Made by a program: the position numbers and the translations under genes. Positions 44,098-57,000 of a stretch of 64,000 nucleotides of DNA are shown here, piece by piece; the stretch's first letter is position 1, and each line of letters starts with the position of its first letter. The DNA is from Paralithodes platypus (Eukaryota; Arthropoda; Malacostraca; Decapoda; Lithodidae): contig CM064552.1 of NCBI GenBank assembly GCA_032716605.1, positions 6,413,651 through 6,477,650 on the forward strand, written 5' to 3'. The notes below the pieces were generated by a model. It had not been told where the DNA came from. It ran no database searches and saw only the letters and a list, made by a program, of their open reading frames with translations.

Positions 44098-44768
44098 CAG
44101 GGTGTCTCAAAATAGATGCAACCCATTAACTTTATAATAATTTATTACTCAGACAAGAAACTCCAAAAAAGATTACATTTTCTAGATGCTGATATTATAA
44201 CAATTTAAAAACAAAAGATTTGAGGTCTCTAGCTCAAAGGATGCATCCATTAAAGCACATGTTCCAAAATGACTACCGTTGCACTGGAGACACTTGAAGC
44301 CGACGAGCAAAGTTGTCAATCACCAAAATGGTCCGATTATGCCATGTTTTGAGATGGCCAGCCAGGCTGTGCATTTCACAGTGCAGATTTGTGCCATCAG
44401 GAAGGAAGTGTGTGTCAGTGTGATTGACAACTTTGCTCGTAGGCTTCAAGTGTGTCTGCAGCGCAACGGTAGTCATTTGGAACATATGCTCTAATGGATT
44501 TTATCCTTTGAGCTAGTGACCTCAAATCTTTAGTTTTTTAATTGTTATAATTATTATGTTACCTCCACCAACCGACTTTACTCCTAAACTCAATTAATGA
44601 AATCAACAAATACATGTGGCATTCCAGGGATTCGAACCTAGGATGCTCACACCGAAATTCAGTGCATTTATCCATTGCGCTATGAAATGTATTTTTTTTT
44701 TGGAGTTTCTTGTCTGAGTAATAAATTATTATAATGTTAATGGGTTGCATCTATTTTGAGACACCTTG
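44098..44768. mobile_element. DNA transposon with ~65-bp TIRs in LINE D
   Basis: Ends CAGGGTGTCTCAAAATAGAT and complement of CAAGGTGTCTCAAAATAGAT; the inverted match extends about 65 bp to AAGAAACTCC. A plus-strand frame around 44406-44494 ends DNFARRLQVCLQRNGSHLEH, which resembles the C-terminus of IS630/Tc1-type transposases. A second inverted pair surrounds 44330-44350. Superfamily not certain. Confidence 0.75.
44548..44695 (-). mobile_element. tRNA-derived SINE in the DNA transposon
   Basis: Minus strand: TAGCGCAATGGATAAATGCA (box A-like), then TAGGTTCGAATCCCTGG (box B), then ATTAATTGAGTTTAGGAGTA tail. Confidence 0.75.
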
Positions 44769-45260
44769 TACTTGGGAGCTGTAATGTGCAAATATGGTAA
44801 GATGAAGAATGAGATAAAAGAGAGGAAAATGCAAGGAAGGAAGGTAATTGGAGAACTGGACTGTATCCTCAAAGGAAGAAGTCAGTCAGTCAAGAAATGA
44901 AAAAAAATCACTTAGGATCAGTGGGCTGCTCCCAACACACTCGTATGGAAGCGAGACGTGAACTGCAAGTGACGAGGACCTCTCCCAACTGAGAGCTGTG
45001 GAGATGTACTATTTCAGAACAGCAGCTGGCATAAATAGGTTTGATGGACTAAGTAATAGAGAAGTATACGAGTCCTTTGGAATGGAGGAGTGTGCTTTGG
45101 GCATTGATTGTGGGGTGATAGAGTGGATAAAGAGAAATGCACCGAGGTGGTACGGTCATGTTCAGAGAATGGATGAAAACAGAATGCCAAGAAAACATAG
45201 ATAGAGGACAGCCGACGACGAAAGCTAGAGGGGAGAGAGAAATAACCAGAACCCTCCTCT

Positions 45261-46243
45261 ATCAAGCTCCAGTTGCCGGCCCCGAAGCTCCCGAACCGCG
45301 TCAAGGAGCATAGTACTAGGGGGGATCGCTTTGTACTACATGTAATAGAATATGTGGGATATGGTGTTCTTCCTCCACTAAATGTCCTTTACAATAACTT
45401 ATTAAAATATACTTGGCACTCTGAAAAACTGGATTGCCTAGCTGGAGCTTATATTATTTATTATAATATAATACCGTAGGTAGATTAGGTAAGGAAAATA
45501 CATTTTAATTGTAGATTATAAACATTTAAAATTTATATTAACATTCTAAATTTCTTTTAACAGAATAATTTATACATTGCCACATCATAAATGCAGATAT
45601 CAACATGAAACTTACTGGAATATCAAGGAGAAACTTTTCTATTACATTTGTGTCTTTGCTCCTAGTTTAATACACTGTGTAGTTAGTTAGTTATGTAGAG
45701 CAGATTAACCAGACCACAGACACCTTAGCGTTGCACCACCCACCATTTCAATTGCCAACCATGACAGCACCACTTCCTCTTTAGTCACCCACCACAACTT
45801 GCCTGCCACTGCAATTGCACTGAAAAGCACTGTGACAAATTAACAATCATTACAGTACCTCCACCATAACCACAACAACCAGCGCAATCACACCAACTAA
45901 GATGTATGTGAATGTGTACAATAGTGCTAAATGCTATCTGTTGGCTTGAATATTATCCTCAGGATTTGGAAAAGTCACAGGCTACTGAAAAGCCTTTGTC
46001 ATAGAGATGATTCAGATGATGATACAGTTTTTACGCCGTACACTCCCTTGATTGACAGGGCTAGGGCGTGACTTTGTTACAAGGACTTTACTGGTCCTAA
46101 AGCTAAAGAATTATCATTGTCAATCAGATGACGCTATCTGGCTGCATCTAAAGTAAAAGAATGGCGAGATGGACATACAGGTATATAGGGTAAAAATGAA
46201 GATATGGTAACTATGTGGAACTAAAGGGGCAGTTAGATATTAA
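45261..46243. other. Intergenic DNA with two short repeats
   Basis: 45674-45735 carries TTAGTTAGTTATGTAGAGCA, also found at 58230; 46005-46105 matches the tail of the SINE at 13715. Nothing else recognised. Confidence 0.55.
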
Positions 46244-46808
46244 CCCGGCAACGGTGAGAGGGGGGTATTGAACTAGCTGCCCATGGGCGAGCATATTGGC
46301 TCCATGCAGGCCTATAATCGTAATTTTACGATAAATATCGTTATTACTTATTCATATGAGCCTATTTTACCTTCACTATGAAGATAGTAACCTGTAACAA
46401 CAATAAAACAAGTGAAAATATAATTTTTCTGGTCAAAATCGCGAATATAGATGGACCAGCCCATTCATGAATTATGGAGAAAATTGAGGCAACCCCTCCC
46501 TCCACGAGGCCTCAAGCCACACTGAGCCTACTCATACACACTCGGTTATGTAACACACCCGCTAGGCACGTAAGCACATCCTCCACACATTTTGCTAATG
46601 TTAGCAAAAAAATATACCAACGAATTAGGGAATAACAGGGAAAATAGGTGATAATTGAAGGGGGAGGGGAAAAGGGGGAAGGAGGGGATGTGGAAGAGTG
46701 ATTCGAGGTATAGGAAAAAATAAAAATAAAAAATGGTTTAGTGCTACTGGGGCCGTTTAAATGGGTTTTTTAGGCCTCCCTCTTAAGAGCTTTGCCGCCG
46801 TTTACGGG
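46244..46808. mobile_element. TTAA-flanked element, family 2
   Basis: Starts CCCGGCAACGGTGAG and ends GCCGCCGTTTACGGG, imperfect inverted ends, flanked by TTAA at 46240-46243 and 46809-46812. 565 bp, no protein. Confidence 0.82.
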
Positions 46809-46811
46809 TTA

Positions 46812-47105
46812 AGAGAATCAGCGAAGAGGTGTACATGACGAGGCTTAGTTGGTTTGGGCATGTGGAGAGGCTGGATGACCCGAATTATGTGAAGAGATAC
46901 AAGTCTGTGAATGTAGAGGGAGCTGTGAAGATAGGTATACCTAGAAAGACATGGGATCGGGTTCTATGATCCAATCAACTTAAAATCCTGACAAATGAAG
47001 CAGCCCAAATCAGGGCTGCCTGGAATGCCACCATTAGGACACCCCTTTATGGATCACTCAATCTTTAAAATGAATATATGTATGTATAATATGTACAGTA
47101 TATAT
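46812..47105 (+). mobile_element. LINE B fragment 3, diverged
   Basis: RLSWFGHVERLDDPNYVKRY-like and [19 protein letters not shown] codons, then CACTCAATCTTTAAAATGAA and ATGTATGTAT tail; matches the LINE B 3' end at 32130-32400. Confidence 0.85.
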
Positions 47106-47371
47106 AAGGCTGGCATTGATAAGGACATACTGTAGGGCTTGCAAAACATATCCTTATCATAAATAAAAATGCTTTAAAAATTTTGCCTGGTGTGTAAAAA
47201 GAGTTCCCGGGTAATTTCCCAGGATGGTGGGGCGGGCAGACTAACAATCCAAAGACCATCTTAATAAATAACACAGATGATTCCGTAGGAGTCTCTAATC
47301 TCCACCTACTGTAAAGTCACACCACTCATCTCCAAAATGTCTTTGGTTAGTTTCCAGCAAGATCACATAAT

Positions 47372-47377
47372 TTTAAT
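47372..47377 (-). promoter_or_regulatory. Candidate MCM10 polyadenylation signal
   Basis: Minus-strand ATTAAA 58 nt after the stop codon, the nearest hexamer of an accepted form. Weak evidence. Confidence 0.3.
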
Positions 47378-47434
47378 ATATTTAACACGCTGATAGTAAA
47401 TGGCATCATATAAAGGATGATATAATATCTGTGA

Positions 47435-47536
47435 TCATATATGGAGGTAGACCTGGCTACTGCTGGCACTGTAATGCTTCATCTCATCACCACGGAGAGA
47501 CAAGATTTCAGAGTCCAACTTGGGGCCACTTTTAGC
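47435..47536 (-). CDS. MCM10: MCM10 last exon k
   Basis: Encodes AKSGPKLDSEILSLRGDEMK and ends SQVYLHI-stop; aligned with the family tail (TGPKIGGE..LLPRGEEH). Acceptor TTTTCAG. Confidence 0.92.
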   Translation of the reverse strand, partial: AKSGPKLDSEILSLRGDEMKHYSASSSQVYLHI

Positions 47537-47995
47537 CTGAAAACAAAACAAAAAATATAGGAGCTAAGCCAATTTTTCTTATAAGACATACAGTATATAA
47601 ACAAAATACATACAAACAAATTTGTTCAATACAGACACAATCATAAAATTAACTGGTTCAAGATTGCAGTTTAGCATATTGGTAGTGGATTACACAATGA
47701 GCTGCTTCATTTACTTGACTTTCATGTAAGCTTTCTCAATAAATTGGTTACTCTGACTTATAAGCAGGGTGTCAAACGAAAGCCAACTCCATTAATATTT
47801 GTCTTCATTATTGTATTATGTAAAAATTAAATTATGGTTTATAGTTCAAATTATGTCTTTGGAAGTAATAAAACGACAACAAAATTTTGTCATGTGAATT
47901 ATCTTATATTCATTCTCATATTCATTCAAGCCTTAAAACAAAATTGCTCCAGTTTGACAGCCTGTAAAAGAAGTCTACTTTAGCAATACATCAGG

Positions 47996-48047
<52 letters not shown>

Positions 48048-51000
48048 ACCTTGCCCATTGCAACTCTTTGCCATGATGACTGTTGACAGTTGGGACAAGC
48101 TTTCTTGGGCAGCTTGTCCAGCGATGACGTCCGCCGCTTGCAGTTCCGACACTCAAAGAACCTCTTTTTGGCCTTGATGGTCTTCAGTGGGTGGTTCTCC
48201 TCTTTACACAAGTCTGAGGCCGATTCTGCTAGATATTTGCACTGGGGAGAACAAATATATACATGTAATTGTGCTCTGCTGAAGGTCTATGGAGGATTGT
48301 CAGAGATATTTAAGAAAACAAAAAAAGCAGTTATGTGAACAAACTTGTAGCTTACAACCACATAATCAGGTAACCAAGATGGGACTCTAACCACTACTCC
48401 ACCAAGCTGTTCAATTATGATTATGGGAAATGGAACAAGCTAATACAAATAATAGGCTGTTCTCACTTAAAGATTCCCCATTTGAAATTATTTCATAATT
48501 ACACTGTTTATTAGAACAAACTTAACTGGCTTGATGATACAGTATAATGATTAGTGTTTAAGATCTGTATGTGGTAACCCAGGTTCGAATCCTGGGACAA
48601 TCGCATGTATGTATTTATGTACAGTATATACTCTGGCACATACCCCATTTTTTTTTTTTTTATTGGGTGGTCGACTCGAGACAGAGCACGAAGAGGGACA
48701 TCACAACACAACAGAAAAACAAAACAAAACAAAACACAAAATCACACACATCTAGTTCGTCCAGGAGAAATACCCAGATACCCAGGCCCATTTGGGGTCT
48801 CCATCTAGATTCCTAGGTGCCAGATCTCCCGGAGAGGTTCCAATTTCCGCTGGCAAACCTGCAGCGAAGCCGCCACCAGAAGCCCACCCACCATGCATCC
48901 AGGCGTACCCTTCATTACTACCGGCTCCCCGGGTCAGGCACCTGACGGACTATTATCTAGTCCAACTGGTGCATGACCCTCTCTCCCACATTACCGTATT
49001 TACACTTATCTATTCACTAACATTCTCCATTCATTCCTATTTATTACCACTTCTCTTGCCTGATCTATAGTCATTCCTCTATCTTCCAACGCTTGTCGTC
49101 CACAGTTTCTCCATTTCAATGGAGGTCTTCCTACCCTTTCACCTCCCCTTGTATCTGACTCGCATATTCTCTTTGTAAGCCTTTCATCTTCCATTCGTTC
49201 AACATGAACATACCAGCTCAGCACCCTTCTGTCCACTCTGGCAGACAAATGTTCCTGCTGCCCCACTCTCCTACGTATCTCTTCATTCCTCAATCTGTCT
49301 CTAAGAGTCAGTCCACACATACTCCTCAAGCAGCTAATCTCCATCATATCCAGCTTTCTTCTCTCCTTTGCATTTAGAGCCTATGTCTCAGCCCCATACA
49401 TCACTGTTGGTACAACAATCCATTGCACCATTAACTTTCATTCTGAGATTTTTCACCTTCCACATACTTCCCATTGCTACGAAAACTTTCCTTCCTTCAC
49501 ATACTCTCTGTTTTACATTCATTTCCATACCTCCATTCCTGCTTATCGTTCCTCCTAGATATTTAAAGCACTCCACTTGTTCCAGTATTTCCCCATCCAG
49601 CCTCATATCTAGATTCACCCTACGATCACCCCTATTACACACCATCACTTTACTTTTATTGACGTTCACATTCATTAATTTCTTTGGGAGGTGTTTGGTG
49701 TTGAGAGTGGAATTAATACAAATATATTTTATTAATTCCATTACAACACTAAACACCTCCCAAAGAAATTAATAAGATTCATACTTTAAGTTCCAAATGA
49801 GAAAAATAGAAGTGTACATACATTGCAAGAAAACTAGAATACTTACATTTTTATCCCTATCCCTTGACATTAGAGAGAAAACAATGGGTATTTAAATTAT
49901 GAAACACGTTATATTTGCCCGTAGTTTAGGGGTTAATGAATATCTATTTAGTAGCAGTTTATTGGAGCTTATGCTAAAAAACTACCTCCTCGAATGAGAT
50001 CGCTCATCGACTACTTTACTAAATGAATACAGTATACTAAAAACTGAATTTAGTAGCGGTTTATTGGAGCTTATGCTAAATAAACTACCTCCTTGAATGA
50101 GATAGCTAATCGACTACTTTACTAAATTAATACAGTACTGTATACTAAAAACTGAACGTTGTTAGTGTTTACCTTAAGACACGCATAGGCAGTGGTGGGT
50201 ATCTCCATGATAGAGGCCATCTTGTCCTCCATCATCTCCTTCTTCTCCAGGCCTTGGTAGTACTTCTCCAAGGCCTCGTTCTCCACAACCTGGGGAATAC
50301 GCACCACATGAGTCATTGGAAACGTAGCAAACTAAGGCAATGTTGCTTAGGGACTGAGTTGAGTGTGTGATGGAATTAAAATGTAAAACTTTGAAAACAA
50401 AAAAACAAAACAGGAGCTGCACAATATAAAGACAAAAGAACTTATCAATATACAGGGAAATTTGAATGAAAATTATAATGTAAAACTTGCAAAATAAACA
50501 AACCAAAACTTAGACAAACACAGTAAAAAAAACAAAAGAACTTATCAAAATCGCTATGTGGAAACAACGGTAATATATGTGCAACTGGTTTGCCTGGGAA
50601 ACAAACTCACTTGCTCATATAGTGGAATACCTTCTATATGGTGGTTTTGTGTATTTATTTCAAAATTTTATTTTGCTAAATCGTTATTTCCACAGTGATT
50701 TTGATAAGTTCATCTATCTACTGTATCTATCTATATACTCAGGCACATTCCCCATTTTTTGCTTTCGTCTTTATATGTGCAGTTCCTGTTTGTTATTTGT
50801 TACATTTTAATTTACCGATATAACAGTCTAGATAATATCAAACAGCATAATGAGCATCAACCAGAGGGAGCTGGTGTACTTACATCAACAAGGTTAGTGT
50901 GGCGTGACTTTTGGCTCATCATAGCTTTAAACTTGTCTGAGTTAACATCAAGAGCACTCAGCTTCGATCTGGAGGTAGCATCAGTCATGGCTTCTGTTAG

Positions 51001-54000
51001 ACGGGAAGAAGGCTTGCTGCCGGCTTCATCATCTGTGTGGCATCAGGAAGGAAAGTGGAGGAAATGAGTGAGAGATAGAGTCTTTGAGTTGATTTAGTAA
51101 CCATTATTTACTGTCCCAACAAAGACCCCACGCTACCCTCCTCGCACCGCCCCATCACACTCCTTTGCTCCCCCTCCAAAGTCATGGAACGCCTAGTATT
51201 ACAACTAATTACACCTGACCTACCCCTAGCTCCAACACAACATGGCTTTAGGCCACTACACTCCACAAACACTCTTCTGAGACCTTACACAAAGAGCTTT
51301 CGACGGCATCAACTCAGCTAGACCACCACACAGATCACTATTAGCCACACTCGACATTAGTAAAGCCTTCGATGCCATCCCCCGCCACAATCTAACAAAC
51401 AAAATCTACAACACAAACATGCACAACAACACAAAAAGGTGGCTGGCCAACTTCCTAGCAGGCAGATGTGCACACGTATCTTTTGCCGGTCAGTCATCTA
51501 AAATCAGAAACTTTCCAAACGGAGTCCCACAAGGATCCGTCCTATCGCCCGCACTCTTCAATCTGTACATGCACGATATAACTACACCCAATACGCCCCA
51601 AATAAACTTAGCCTCCTATGCAGATGACATAACACTCACATGCACACACCATGACCCAAAAAGAGCAACAGATCTCCTTCAACCCTATCTCAACACACTA
51701 CATGGCTGGTGCACTACAAACAGACTTAATCTAGCCCCAGCCAAATCCACCGCAACCCTGCTCACAAGTTGGACAGGAGAACACGAATACATCCCTCAAC
51801 TCACCATAAACAACACACCCCTAACACATACACACACACCCAAAATCCTAGGAGTAACATATGATACTCATATGACATTCAAACAGCACACCACAAACAT
51901 TAAAAAGAAACTGACACCCAGACTTAACGCCCTCAGGTCACTTGCTCACACAAAATTTGGACACAACAAAGAAACTACCACCACAGTATATAAACAATAC
52001 ATAAGATCAGTGATGGAATACACAAGCCCAGCCTGGGCTTCTAACCTAGCTGAAACACATCATAAGACTTTACAGACTATTCAAAACAAAGCCCTGAAGA
52101 TCATTACAGGCTGCACAGCTACTGCACCCACAGATCACCTACATCAAGAAACCAAAATCCTCAAAGTCAAAGACCATCTGGACATGAGAGGCACTCAATT
52201 CCTGGCAGCAGCCTCCACGAACCAAGACCACCCACTAAATTACATGGCAACACACCCACAGACACCAAGAAATATCAAAACAACACCCAGCACACGGTAT
52301 CACACACAATTATTGTCCTCTCTCCCTCCCTGCCCACCCCGAACCAACTTCCAGAAGCACATCCATACTCATATCTCTCACCGATCCATCCACTCACTCA
52401 CAGACAACACGCAGCTGCATGCACGACCTCCCGAAATCCATCCTTCCGAATCCTCCCTTCCTCGCGAGGACAGAGTCCACCTGGCCAGGCTGAGATGCGG
52501 ACACCATCCAGCTCTCCTGAGCTATCAGAAGAGACTGGATGACTCCGTTGTCGACTCCTGCCCGGGATGTAACACAGCACCCCATACAATTAACCCGTCG
52601 AGCCCCGGCTAGTTTTGTAATGTTTGTTCACCAGAACCCGGCCGGTTTTCAAAAAATTGTTTTATTCCAGAAACAATAGCGAATGGGTTAGGAATGAAGG
52701 AAAAACCACGAAAAACCGCTCAAAAAGCTTAAAGAATGGTCCTACAGAGCCCCCGAAAACGTATTTTACAAGAGTAAAAAATTTAAGGCAATTACCCCAA
52801 AAAAACAGGTTATTGCGCGCTCACGCGCACGCACGTGGATTTTGAGAGTTTTCAACCATCGGCACGGTTGCGTGGGATACGTACACAGTTCCCATACAAA
52901 TCTGAGCCCTTTTGAGTGGCTACACCTGAGGTTACGGTCGGCGCAATTAGGGTGACGCGCCAGGTGCGTCTCTGGGGCTGTGCGTTACATACATCGCCGA
53001 CGCGTCAGGCGAGTCGCTGGGGCTGTACGGGTTAAACACATCATAGAAGACTGCATTTCACACAACCACTTACGCCAACAACACAATCTACACTCAATGA
53101 GAGCTCTGTGGGAAAGCCCGATCGTGGCCATGGCCTTCCTCAGGGACTCGGGGCTGTTCGGCCAGGCAGCTTAGGGAACAACAACAACAACTGTCCCACT
53201 AAATGGACATGGAGAAATAATACATTTTGGTATTCTAATATATTAATTTCACTCCACACACCAAACACCTCCCAACAAAATTAATGAAAGTATGTGATCC
53301 CATCAGGATTCGAACTTGGGTTACCACATATAGATCTTAAACACTCTAACCATTATACCATCAAGGCAGTTTAACAAATTACAGTGTTAAAATTGGGCAC
53401 ATAATTAATTAAAATATAAAACTTGAAAACAAAATAAAAAGTTACTGTTCAAATTAATGTAACGAACTCATTAAAATTTAAAAAATCGAAACGACAGGTA
53501 CTTGGCCATTTTCAATAAAGCAAAATTTTACTGACTGTAAAATCAGTTTCTTGATATAATTATGTGTCTACCTTAAAAAAAAACAAAAAAAACCAGACAA
53601 AATATACAATGGTTTACTTTGTGAGTCAGTGGAAGTGATGAGCCTTTGCTGTACTTTGTCTTGGAACTTTGGGTCACTGGCCTTGGTGCGGTTCTTGACA
53701 GCGTTGGGGTCCTTGGCCTGAATCCCTCCCTTCTTCTGTAGCAATGCCATCGCCCGAACCTAAAAAGTATTGGATAATTAAACGTAAGGAACAATGAAAC
53801 TGGTGGTATATGGCTAATATACATAATACATATATTGCATTAACAGTGTTTTCCATTAGGCTACATACATTGTAACGGCTCAGACATGGTTCCCTGTCCT
53901 ATAAATATCCATAACAATAACACCAGGGCGGGTGCCCGACCCCGAAAGGGGTTGAAATAGGGGAGCTATCCCCCTGCCAGAGGCGGCTTTCTAGGGCCTT

Positions 54001-57000
54001 TCCTAGCTGATGCTGAGAGGATTGGGTTCTAGTCATGTGGTGATGGGCTGGTCTATCAGAGTGAGAACTGAGCGATCTCTGCCTTACCCATAGCTTACTC
54101 TGACTGTTCCTTTAACTTATATATTTTCTAGATCTCAAGTGACGGCGTCTTTTCCGTGGATTGACCTCCCAATCTACCAAGATTGGAAGCCAAAGCGTCA
54201 CATTTTTCCCTTGCCCCTCAACTTTCTCTTCATAATTGCTGAGGGGCACAGGGCCCTGGGTGGGGCTTTGGTTTCCCTGGCGTTTCCGCACCCTTCTCAG
54301 CTCCCCGCCATGGAGTGGCTTCGGTCACCCAGGCTTTATTGTGGTCGGCAGGGAGGGTTCTGTGGGGGCGCTCGGTTATGGCCTTGGAATTGCTCGGGGC
54401 CTTGGGGCTGTTCGGCCAGGCAGCTTGGGGAACAACAACAATAACACCATAAATGTGAGATGGGCTAATGTTATCCTACTGGATGACTAAAACTACCTTT
54501 GCAATATCAAGTTTCTTGGGTGGTGGTGAGATCTCTAGGTCAATGTCTCCGCCAGGTTGCACCCCTCGTCCCAGTTGTGGTCCACTAGGCCGGGGGGACG
54601 ATGACAGAGAAGACCTAGCCGAGGGGGACGATGACAAGGAAGATCCGGCAGAAGGAGATGTTGGGAGGGACAGTCTGGCCAAGGTCTTATCTTGCTGTTG
54701 CTAAGGATAAAATGGATGGAATAATCAACTCACAAGTCAGGAAATGCTTAATGTTTTATATCTTTATGTGCATGGAAGAGACAAAAGGCAAAGCTGCCTG
54801 TAACAAGTGTCCCCGTCAAGGTTGAAGGAGTGATAGAGAGCCAATATCAAGATAAGTTAGATAGGTGTATTGGAAAGACGTGTGGTGTGCTTTTTAAGTT
54901 TAATTAAATGAATAGGAGGAGGTGTTTGTGAGAGTTAGCTAGAATAATCTCTGTGTAACTAAGGCACAAATAGAAACAGTGGATGAAGCCAGGCAAATGA
55001 AACAGGCGTTCCAGCACTTCTTATCATATGTCTATGTGACCTCCCCTGGGTACTGACTTGCTCAATTGGTGCCTACAATCTCCCAAATATACTGTATATA
55101 TACTGTATTGTCAGAGGCACTGGACTATTAGCATAGTATTATCCAAACTTTAACATTCATTCAGCAGCAATTATATATACAGTATACTGTATATATATAT
55201 AGTTCCCAGGTAGGTAATGCTTAACTGACCTTCCTGGCCTGAACATTCTTGTGCGTCATGTTGAGTAGATCCCTGGCTGATACACTGATGAATGTCCCGG
55301 CTTGCTCCTTCTTAGTGTTCTCCTCACGAGCCATGTGACGCAGTAAGTTACGAGCTCCGGGGGTCGGTGCCAGTAGCCTCTCTCCGCTGTGAACCAGACC
55401 ATACATGTTACCATCAACACAACTAAAGTTACTAATGAACAATCGTTACACTACACTAAGGTCGTCAATATATTAAATTAACCACTACACTAAAGCCAGT
55501 GTATATACAGCCTTGACACAACCCCAACCACAAATGCAAAACCCTCCGTGTTCCACCCTCAAGGCAAGAGACCACCTCTGAAGTCAACCAGGCGAGGAAC
55601 ACACCACAGCATAGGACCTGCTCAAAATTTACAAGAAAAAACATAGTTAATTTTAAGGGAGGATGGGCGTATTTATTTCCTCATTTATGTATGCTTTTAT
55701 AATTTTGTTAGTTTCCTCCCTAGACCTTCATCAAGCTTTAACCCCTTAGCAACTGAATTCTCGATACTTAATGGAAAAATATGAATCTACTCTATATCAG
55801 CGTCGTATTAATGTTGAGTTTTCATAATTAACAACACATTTCGCTACAAAATCCATGTAATAGCTGAGTAACCAAGATACTAACATGGCAATTTACCCTC
55901 AGCTGGAACAAAAACAGACTATAACTACCATACCTTGACATGATGCTGGAAAATGTAACTGACCCGATACACTATCCAGCAACGGAAAGGATTATGAATG
56001 ACCTTGATAGGTCATGGTAAGGATTCCATAAGGCTTTGATGGATCCCTGTGCCTTGTTTCTACTCATTAACCCGGGAACTACGGGGAGACTCTTAAGAGT
56101 TCCCCCGGAGGACTGCGGGGAGACTCTTAAGAGTGAGTGAAAAAAATAATAATCAACTTTTGACATCGAAAAAAAAACAAAAAAAAAAACAAAAAAAAAA
56201 TTTGGCCCCTGGGCCATGCAAAATCTCAGTCCTCTACCTCCCCTCCTTCCCCACTTTCCTCCTCTCCTTCAGTTATCACATATTTTCCCTGTTATTCCCT
56301 TATTCTGAGGTATATTTTCGTGCTAACATTAGAAATCCGGTTGGAGGGTGTGGTCATCACTGATAGCAAGCGAATGCAAGAGAGAGAGAGAGAGTATCGA
56401 TCGACTGTGTCTCAGTGGCCTTGGGGGAAATTGGCGGGAAAGCAGCTTGCCTCACCCATACATTATACAACTCGCGGGCTATATCTCCGATTTTGACCAT
56501 CCAAACGCTGTTTTCACTCGTTTTATTGTTGTTTCAGGTTAATACCTTTATAATCAACCCATAATAGGCGCATATGGATAAGTATTAATGCTATTAATGG
56601 TACAATGAATATTTTAGTGACGGAAACACCTCAAATACATGCGCACAGGGAGAGGTGTCTAATTACCCCCATGCGCACTTCAGAGGTTAATGATTCAGAT
56701 TGAAGTCGGCAAATGTGAAAGGTGTATATTGTTAAGCACAAGTCTTTCGGGCAAAAACAAAACCGCACACAATACTATCACAATATAACAGTCTGCAGCA
56801 CCACACAAAAATGCATGGACTTAGTTTAAAAATACAGATACCGTACTCACAGTGCATCATTCTTCTGTGCCACGTCCTGCACAGCATTGATCTCTCCATC
56901 ACTGAGGTGGCAGAGAACGAAGGATTTCCGTTTGTCCTCCTCTTTGAGTTGTTCAGTTTTCATTTTGAGTTTGAGAGAGTTGAGGGTGGCCAGGTCCTTG

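Larger units (their letters stand above)
43891..45260 (+). pseudogene. LINE D copy 1, decayed RT C-terminal region, split by a transposon
   Basis: Pieces read LKVNVGNCKAMVFERRMHET-like sequence before 44097 and, after the insertion, EMYYFRTAAGINRFDGLSNR, APRWYGHVQRMDENRMPRKH. Stops and frameshifts throughout. The same family occurs at 57130-59420. Confidence 0.75.
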
